A DNA stretch of 20,527 bases from Clostridiales bacterium (GTDB lineage Bacteria > Bacillota > Clostridia > Clostridiales > Caloramatoraceae): assembly GCA_026416355.1 (NCBI GenBank), contig JAOAFH010000030.1, positions 1 to 20,527 on the forward strand, written 5' to 3'. Both the position numbers and the translations under genes were made by a program. A model generated the notes under the pieces. The model had not been told where the DNA came from and ran no database searches. It saw only the letters and a list, made by a program, of their open reading frames with translations. Positions 6,827-12,274 of the stretch are shown here, one piece after another. Every line of letters starts with the position of its first letter. Within the stretch, counting starts at the first letter, position 1.

Positions 6827-9187
6827 TTACAATACACCTCTATAATAATGTCCCTTTGTAACTTTTCCCTTTAACATTTCTATTGTTTCTTCTATTTCTT
6901 TGTCTACAGCTATTTTCCCTTGATTATATGCATCAACTGCTTTTTTAAATGCCTTTGCAATCTTTTCAGCCTCTTTTACATCTTCATCAACAAAATTAAT
7001 AAGAATATAGTTTGGTTTTAAATCAAAAACTTCATTTATGTTATCAAGCATACTTAGAACCTTTGAATTATATATATGATTTCTGCAATAAAAGTCAGGA
7101 ATTATCAAAAACTCTTCATTTTTTCTATCCTTTAAAAAGTGTATTTTATTTTCACAAACATTAGGACATCCTCTTTTACCCTCGTTTTCAAAACTTCCAA
7201 TGAAGCATTGCCTTGAAACCATAAGTTTTGTTCTACCATATACATTCAAAACAACTTTTTCATCTGTATGTTCTATTAAATCCTTTATTTCCTTTAAATT
7301 AAGTTCTAATGAAATCAATGAAGCTTTATTTTTAAGCTCCTTTGTTGCAAAAGAATTAAATATATTAAAGCCCTTATCTAAAATAGTATCAAAGCCTTTT
7401 TTATCTAAATATGAATAAACTCCTAAATTACCACATAAGGCTTTTTTTATTCCTCTTTTTTGTAAATCATCTAAAAGCTTTTTAGTATTAATTTCTTCTT
7501 CTAATATTATCTCTGATATCCACGGAAATACATTATATCCATCATCTAAAAGAGTATATATATCTCCATTATTAATTCTTAATTTATCTCCACCAAAATA
7601 TATTTCATCAAAATATTTATATACAGCCTTAACTATATCTTGTCTTCCTGTTGAAAGAATTAATTTTATATCATTGTTTCTTTCAACTTTTTGAAACTTA
7701 AAATTAACTTCTTTATATTCCCTTTTGTTTTGTTTAATTTCCAACAACTTTTCTATTGCTTCACGTCTTAGGGCATTTATTTGTGATACAGGAATAGTAA
7801 CATCATCATCAATATCAGCTGTTAGATTATTTAAAACATATGGTGTATCCTTTGTTTTTGATAAATTTTCCTTTACTTTATCAACAGATATTGCCCTAAC
7901 TTTAGCTAATTCAGGAATGTTACCAGTAACTTCAACCTCTGCTCCAAATATATCCCTTATTTTAAGAGTTACATTCTCATCTTTTTTTATTTTAATATTT
8001 GCATCAAGTGGAACTCTATAAACTTCCTTTCCTTCAAAGCTTTCTCTCGCCCTTTTTATTAAATCTGCATCAGATGTTTTATATATTACATCTCCAACCT
8101 TTGCACCCTTTAGATAAAAGTCAACTTCATCTCCCTTTTTAGCTGACTGTACAACATTTCCTTTAAGTTTCATATTGTTGACAGTTACACCTATATTTTT
8201 ATCAAAAATTTCTACTCCATCACCATCATTTAGAATATCTTCTAATCTAACTACTACAAAATCACCTTTAACCTTTATAACCTTACCTAAATATGTACCC
8301 CAGTTTCTAGGCTTTTTATAACTCATCATCTCGTTTCCTTGCCTTTTAAACATAAAAGCAGATGTAAATCCACCTCTATTAAAAATCTGAGTTACATCTT
8401 CCTTTTGTTTATTTGTCAAATTCCCATCAAGCGCTGCTCTATATCCTGAAACAACTGTTGCAACATATTCAGGTCTTTTCATTCTTCCTTCTATTTTTAA
8501 TGAATAGATACCTAATTCCTTTATTTTTTCTACAAAATCTAATGTTGATAAATCCTTAGGACTTAGATGATACGCTTTTTTGCCATCTAGCTTATACTCT
8601 AATCTACATGGTTGTGCACATCTTCCTCTATTACCACTTCTACCACCAATTAAACTACTCATTAAACATTGCCCTGAAAAGCATATACATAGTGCTCCAT
8701 GTACAAACATCTCAAGCTCTGCCTTTGTGTTTTCTTTAATATATTTAATTTCATCTAATGATAGCTCCCTTGATAATACAACCCTTTTTACTCCTAATTC
8801 ATAAAGTTTATTAACTGCATCTAAATTATGTGCAGTCATTTGTGTACTTGCATGAACCTCAAGCTCTGGTAAATGCTTTTTAAGTAGATGTAAAAAACCT
8901 AAATCTTGAATTATAATCGCATCAATACCTATAGAATATAAAAATGAAGCATACTCTAGTGCTCCTTTAAGCTCTTGATTTTTTAAAAGAGTATTTATTG
9001 TAACATAAACCTTAACTCCATACGCATGGCAAAACTTTACTGCCTCAATTAATTCTTCTCTATCAAAGTTTGCAGCACTTTGTCTTGCTGAAAACTCTTT
9101 ACCACCTAAATATATTGCATCTGCTCCGTTTAAAACAGCAGCCTTTAAACTTTCCATATCACCCGCTGGTGCTAATAGTTCTACCAT
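6827..9187 (-). CDS. U32-family protein with DUF3656 (RlhA-like RNA hydroxylase)
   Basis: A 786-residue long-form U32 protein. Residues 1-200 form the U32 barrel with the diagnostic EMFVHGALCICFSGQC (about 159-174) and GRCAQPC (C190, C194). C167, C174, C190 and C194 are the likely iron-sulfur ligands. Although the family is named for collagenase-like peptidases, its characterised members RlhA and TrhP are prephenate-dependent RNA hydroxylases: RlhA makes 5-hydroxycytidine in 23S rRNA and TrhP acts on tRNA uridine 34. The middle region fits DUF3656, which RlhA also carries. The C-terminus holds a second, degenerate U32-like segment (VYGRTKLMVSRQC, C661, C674, C678). ATG 9187 follows GGGAGAGA. 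I infer an rRNA-modifying role; a peptidase role cannot be excluded. Confidence 0.88.
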   Translation of the reverse strand: MVELLAPAGDMESLKAAVLNGADAIYLGGKEFSARQSAANFDREELIEAVKFCHAYGVKVYVTINTLLKNQELKGALEYASFLYSIGIDAIIIQDLGFLHLLKKHLPELEVHASTQMTAHNLDAVNKLYELGVKRVVLSRELSLDEIKYIKENTKAELEMFVHGALCICFSGQCLMSSLIGGRSGNRGRCAQPCRLEYKLDGKKAYHLSPKDLSTLDFVEKIKELGIYSLKIEGRMKRPEYVATVVSGYRAALDGNLTNKQKEDVTQIFNRGGFTSAFMFKRQGNEMMSYKKPRNWGTYLGKVIKVKGDFVVVRLEDILNDGDGVEIFDKNIGVTVNNMKLKGNVVQSAKKGDEVDFYLKGAKVGDVIYKTSDADLIKRARESFEGKEVYRVPLDANIKIKKDENVTLKIRDIFGAEVEVTGNIPELAKVRAISVDKVKENLSKTKDTPYVLNNLTADIDDDVTIPVSQINALRREAIEKLLEIKQNKREYKEVNFKFQKVERNNDIKLILSTGRQDIVKAVYKYFDEIYFGGDKLRINNGDIYTLLDDGYNVFPWISEIILEEEINTKKLLDDLQKRGIKKALCGNLGVYSYLDKKGFDTILDKGFNIFNSFATKELKNKASLISLELNLKEIKDLIEHTDEKVVLNVYGRTKLMVSRQCFIGSFENEGKRGCPNVCENKIHFLKDRKNEEFLIIPDFYCRNHIYNSKVLSMLDNINEVFDLKPNYILINFVDEDVKEAEKIAKAFKKAVDAYNQGKIAVDKEIEETIEMLKGKVTKGHYYRGVL

Positions 9188-9219
9188 TTTAAATCTCTCC
9201 CTTTTTTATCATAAGAAAT

Positions 9220-9225
9220 ATTATA
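9220..9225 (-). promoter_or_regulatory. -10 box candidate for the U32-mutS2 operon
   Basis: A perfect TATAAT lies on the minus strand 33 bp before the U32 start codon, after the terminator of the preceding gene. No good -35 is found at 16-18 bp, so the promoter is only partly supported. Confidence 0.4.
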
Positions 9226-9249
9226 CAACAATTATTAAATTAGTGCCAC

Positions 9250-9278
9250 CAAATAAAATAAGGCTGCTTTTGCAGCCC
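9250..9278 (-). terminator. Rho-independent terminator of the Cys-rich gene
   Basis: On the minus strand a 6-bp GC-rich stem GGCTGC-AAAA-GCAGCC (9262-9277) is followed by TTATTTTATTT. It begins 3 bp after the stop codon at 9281. Confidence 0.85.
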
Positions 9279-9280
9279 TA

Positions 9281-9940
9281 TTAGCAGTCTAATGGGATTC
9301 CATGAATTAAAATATCTTGATCTACTCCTAGTTTATCAAGTATATTTGCAAATACACTTAGTAATACTTCTGTACCTGGTTTTTCACTACAAGTACAATC
9401 TCCTAATACTTCATACTCTGCCCTAACTCCCTTAATTATTAGATGTGATTGAAGTGTTGGATCATCTAGACATTCTGGTGGAATTGGTGCGTCAAATTCT
9501 GTTAGTTTTACAAACTTAGTCCAAACAAATTTTCCATTTACTAGTTCAATTTTTTCTCCATCTATTATTTCTGGTAAAGTTGTTTTTATGCACACATCAT
9601 CACTTGGAACTGTAATAAATCCTGCAGTGTTATCTTCATAAATTACCCATAGTACAACCTTAAATTTAATTATTAATTTTGCTTTTGTTGTACATATAAT
9701 CTCTTGTGTAGCCTCAATATCTGTAATAAATACATCCTTAATACATTTAATTCCATAATCATCTAATACATCTGTTGTATTAGCACCTTTTTTCTTTATG
9801 CATAATTTTATTGGGTATTTTATATTATTTTCTTCATCAAATAGTATTTGCTCTTCTTTTACATACTTCGCTAAAATTCTCTTAACATAAATATCTAGTT
9901 GTTGACATTCTGGATTTATTCCCCTTGTAAGGTCTTCCAT
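9281..9940 (-). CDS. Unrecognised Cys-rich protein, possible spore coat-type protein
   Basis: A 219-residue protein that I do not recognise. It has nine Cys residues (12, 47, 66, 83, 117, 157, 182, 184 and the final residue 219), including a CTC pair, and no signal peptide or membrane segment. The middle (about 80-180) looks like a beta-rich domain with alternating hydrophobic strands (LIIKFKVVLWVIYED, LIIKGVRAEYEVLG). This layout recalls the DUF3794/SPOCS domains of spore proteins, but the resemblance is by eye and weak. ATG 9940 follows an excellent AGGAGGG. The upstream gap contains CACA-16-CATAGTATA, a good match to the sigma-K promoter consensus, and a strong terminator follows, so the gene can be expressed alone. 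The Cys content and promoter suggest late mother-cell expression, which is inference. The existence of the gene is well supported, its function is not. Confidence 0.75.
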   Translation of the reverse strand: MEDLTRGINPECQQLDIYVKRILAKYVKEEQILFDEENNIKYPIKLCIKKKGANTTDVLDDYGIKCIKDVFITDIEATQEIICTTKAKLIIKFKVVLWVIYEDNTAGFITVPSDDVCIKTTLPEIIDGEKIELVNGKFVWTKFVKLTEFDAPIPPECLDDPTLQSHLIIKGVRAEYEVLGDCTCSEKPGTEVLLSVFANILDKLGVDQDILIHGIPLDC

Positions 9941-9981
9941 AATATTCCCTCCTAAAATTAATTAACTGTTAAACTCTAATT

Positions 9982-10010
9982 TATACTATGCACATTAAAA
10001 TTTATATGTG
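9982..10010 (-). promoter_or_regulatory. Sigma-K-like promoter upstream of the Cys-rich gene
   Basis: Minus-strand CACA (10007-10010), 16 bp, then CATAGTATA (9982-9990) fits the sigma-K consensus (AC at -35, CATAnnnTA at -10). It would start transcription near 9975, about 25 nt before the ribosome binding site. No well-spaced sigma-A promoter is seen in this 72-bp gap. Confidence 0.45.
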
Positions 10011-10012
10011 AT

Positions 10013-10435
10013 TTATCTTTTAAAAATATTCAATATACTAGAGCTCTTGTGTGATATATCATCAATCCTTCCTAACAATAAATTCAAAGTGTTTTGGATT
10101 AATTCTATATCTCTCCCTAGATTTCTACCCTGTTCTTCAATTTTTTTATTTAACTTTTCTATTTCAAAATCTACTTCTTTTTTAAAACTTTCTAATGATG
10201 CATCTAACAAACTGATAGACTCATTTAGTTTTTCGTAGTTATCATGATTTCTTATATCATCTTTGTACACTGATTTAATAAGTTCTATTTGTGTTTTAAT
10301 TTCCTGAAACTCTTGATTTAGCCTTTGATAATTAAGGTTTAACTCATTCTTATTTGTTTCAGACTGGCTCTTTACAACTCTTTGCCAACCAGTATTAAAC
10401 TCATAATGTTCATTATTCAAATCTACTCGTGGCAA
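10013..10435 (-). CDS. Unrecognised coiled-coil protein, TTG start
   Basis: A 140-residue hydrophilic protein without family motifs I recognise. After a short N-terminal segment (PRVDLNNEHYEFNTGW) nearly all of it is heptad-like, rich in E, K, N, L and I, and predicted to be one long coiled coil (about 25-125), ending in a short basic tail (NIFKR). It contains no Cys, signal peptide or membrane segment. I chose TTG 10435 because GGAGGG (10444-10449) sits 8 nt upstream; the in-frame ATG at 10498 has no ribosome binding site. It lies between another coiled-coil gene and the Cys-rich gene on the same strand. A CATATTATA at 10466-10474 could be a sporulation-type -10 element. Confidence 0.65.
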   Translation of the reverse strand: MPRVDLNNEHYEFNTGWQRVVKSQSETNKNELNLNYQRLNQEFQEIKTQIELIKSVYKDDIRNHDNYEKLNESISLLDASLESFKKEVDFEIEKLNKKIEEQGRNLGRDIELIQNTLNLLLGRIDDISHKSSSILNIFKR

Positions 10436-10514
10436 AAATCTATCCCTCCACAGCATGGTCTTATATATAATATGATTTAAAATATTAACTTGACACATTT
10501 TTTATTAAATTAAA

Positions 10515-10559
10515 GATAACAAAGCCATGGACAATATTTATAAGCACTATCCATGGCTT
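10515..10559 (-). terminator. Terminator of the 296-residue coiled-coil gene
   Basis: A perfect 10-bp stem (10522-10531 with 10550-10559) extends to 15 bp when read as minus-strand RNA, because three more positions become G-U pairs. TTTGTTATCTTTAAT follows. It lies 6 bp after the stop codon and belongs to the GCCATGGACAAT palindrome family. Confidence 0.85.
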
Positions 10560-10564
10560 CACTG

Positions 10565-11455
10565 CTACTTTTTAAAATATTCCCGTATCTTTCGAGATAA
10601 AGTTATCTTTTCCTTCTCAAGTTCATTTGTTATCTCGATTTTTTCTTTCTTTAATCTTTTTATTTCATCTTGGGCTCTTAAGTTTTCTATTTCTAATATA
10701 GTTGATTTTTTTCTTTCCTTTTCAAGCCTTTCCTCAAGCTCCTTTATCTTTTCAATAAGCCTATTACATTCCGAAGTTAGATCCATATTTTTTATTTTTT
10801 CACTGCTTTGCTCTTTGATTAAAGTATCAACTTCAAGCTTGTACCTTTCAATCTCAGACTTTAAATATCTGTTTTCCTCCTCAATTTCACTTAATCTATT
10901 AGATAATGTTTTAACAATTCCATCAAGGTTTTTTATAACATCTTTAATATCCATATCATCTAAACTTAATGCAACTTGTTTAAACATCTCAAAATTCTTT
11001 ATTTCCCCCACATCTACACACCTCTCTTGCAAAAGCCTAATATCTATTAAACATTCTCCATAGATGCTTATTTCTTTATTATCTATATCAATATCATAAA
11101 GAAAATTAGTTTTTTTAAATTTTATAATACAATCATATTCATTAAAATCACAACTAAACACCTTTGGATTAAAAAATTTTCTAAAAACCTTAATAGGTCT
11201 TATAAATTGGTTTGTTAAAGTATATTTTTCACACAATCCGTTCTCTTCAACAACTACAGTAATTATACTCTCAATATTTAAATCAATATTTAAAAAAAAC
11301 GCATTTCTTGTAATGTTTTTAACGCTTATAAACTCCTTATTCATTAAAATATTTTTTATTTTCTTTCCATCTTGTCCAACATTTATTTTTTCATTTAATA
11401 TAAAATGTCTCCTTGAATAGATTGATTTAACAATCTTTGTTTGTATTATTGGCAT
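10565..11455 (-). CDS. Unrecognised protein with beta-rich N-domain and C-terminal coiled coil
   Basis: A 296-residue protein of unknown family. Residues 1 to about 150 look beta-rich, with alternating hydrophobic strands (NIDLNIESIITVVVEENG, KEISIYGECLIDIRLL) and four Cys residues (75, 101, 109, 134) plus C145. From about 170 to 290 it is a highly charged continuous coiled coil (KELEERLEKERKK, EIKRLKKEKIEI). It has no signal peptide or membrane segment. ATG 11455 follows AAGGTAG, a moderate ribosome binding site. It lies downstream of zapA but behind the zapA terminator, and has its own terminator, so it is probably transcribed separately; I see no convincing promoter in the 82-bp gap. A cytoskeletal or spore-scaffold role is conceivable but unsupported. 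Confidence 0.7.
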   Translation of the reverse strand: MPIIQTKIVKSIYSRRHFILNEKINVGQDGKKIKNILMNKEFISVKNITRNAFFLNIDLNIESIITVVVEENGLCEKYTLTNQFIRPIKVFRKFFNPKVFSCDFNEYDCIIKFKKTNFLYDIDIDNKEISIYGECLIDIRLLQERCVDVGEIKNFEMFKQVALSLDDMDIKDVIKNLDGIVKTLSNRLSEIEEENRYLKSEIERYKLEVDTLIKEQSSEKIKNMDLTSECNRLIEKIKELEERLEKERKKSTILEIENLRAQDEIKRLKKEKIEITNELEKEKITLSRKIREYFKK

Positions 11456-11510
11456 AATACTACCTTAAATACTTACTCTGTTAAAATATATTCTCTTTAT
11501 TTAATTTTAA

Positions 11511-11539
11511 TGCAAAAATAAAAGGGCTCTATTGCCCTT
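11511..11539 (-). terminator. Rho-independent terminator of zapA
   Basis: Minus-strand AAGGGC-AATAGA-GCCCTT (11522-11539) followed by TTATTTTTG. The stem overlaps the zapA stop codon at 11538-11540. Confidence 0.8.
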
Positions 11540-12149
11540 ATACAGTTCTTCTTCTATTTTGCATATCTTTAAAATCCTTTAAATCTTTTCTTACTTTAAC
11601 AAGTTCAATTTGGCTTTCAAGCAACTCTTCTTTTAGGGTATTTAGCATATCTTTTGTTTCCTTAAGTTCTTGTTCAACTTCACTATTTCTTTCTCTCAGA
11701 TATGCATTTTCTTTTAGAAGTGCTTCGTATTCTTTATTGTTTTTTTCAAGTTCAGCTTGAAATAAATTAATTCTCTCAATATATTGTTGTTCTCTATTCA
11801 TTATTTCTTCTAGTCCATCTTTGATCTTATCATTTTCTTCAACTACATTTATATATTGATTATATAGTTCACTATACTTAGCCTCAAGTTCCTTTAACTT
11901 TTCACTTGGGATAGTTGTAGTTTTTTTAATTTGTTCTATTTCCCTTTTAAGTTTAAACATCTCATCTGTTACAGTTAAAGCTGTTAAAACTGCAGAAGAA
12001 GTTGTATTGTGTTTTGGATTACTTGTTAGTATTTCTTTTACCTTTTTATCAACATAATTAGCAATAGAAAAAAGATAATCCTCAGTATCTTCTCCCATTA
12101 AAGTATATTCAACACCATTTATTTTAACGACAACCTTATTTTTATTCAT
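11538..12149 (-). CDS. zapA: Cell division protein ZapA with extended coiled coil
   Basis: A 203-residue protein whose first 90 or so residues match ZapA: KVVVKINGVEYTLMGEDTEDYL, then YVDKKVKEI and a helix with VLTALTVTDEMFKLKREIE. ZapA binds and bundles FtsZ filaments at the division ring. The rest (about 90-200) is a long coiled coil, so the protein is over twice the length of Bacillus ZapA (about 85 residues); such extended forms seem usual in clostridia. ATG 12149 is preferred over an in-frame GTG (12158) that overlaps the AAAGGGTG ribosome binding site. Its own promoter lies just after the pheT terminator, and it ends at its own terminator. Position after pheT is the conserved Firmicute arrangement. 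Confidence 0.9.
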   Translation of the reverse strand: MNKNKVVVKINGVEYTLMGEDTEDYLFSIANYVDKKVKEILTSNPKHNTTSSAVLTALTVTDEMFKLKREIEQIKKTTTIPSEKLKELEAKYSELYNQYINVVEENDKIKDGLEEIMNREQQYIERINLFQAELEKNNKEYEALLKENAYLRERNSEVEQELKETKDMLNTLKEELLESQIELVKVRKDLKDFKDMQNRRRTV

Positions 12150-12211
12150 ACCAAGCACCCTTTCAAAGTTTAAATAAACCTAGTTACTTATATTTTACAA
12201 TAATTTATTTA

Positions 12212-12239
12212 ATTATACTATATTTTTTTTGTTTTTCAA
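12212..12239 (-). promoter_or_regulatory. Sigma-A promoter of zapA
   Basis: Minus-strand TTGAAA (12234-12239), 16 bp, TATAAT (12212-12217). The -35 begins inside or right after the T-run of the pheT terminator. The start would be near 12205, giving a leader of about 56 nt. Confidence 0.7.
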
Positions 12240-12274
12240 AAAAAATTTTAAAGGTAGGTTTTATAACCTACCTT
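12240..12274 (-). terminator. Rho-independent terminator of pheST
   Basis: A perfect 10-bp stem AAGGTAGGTT-ATAA-AACCTACCTT (12251-12274, minus strand) is followed by TAAAATTTTTTTT. The pheT stop codon TAG (12268-12270) is inside the upstream arm. Confidence 0.85.

Noticed and set aside
6827..9187. Annotation of the U32 protein as a secreted collagenase
   Set aside because: No signal peptide, Cys cluster typical of RNA hydroxylases of this family, and operon with mutS2; the peptidase name is historical.
10490..10518. Perfect TTGACA on the plus strand
   Set aside because: No acceptable -10 at 16-18 bp, and it would read straight into the terminator and antisense to the next gene. Treated as chance.
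10527..11063. A 178-codon open frame on the plus strand
   Set aside because: It is antisense to the 296-residue coiled-coil gene, and its Ser/Phe-rich product is the mirror of Lys/Glu-rich codons. No ribosome binding site or family motif.
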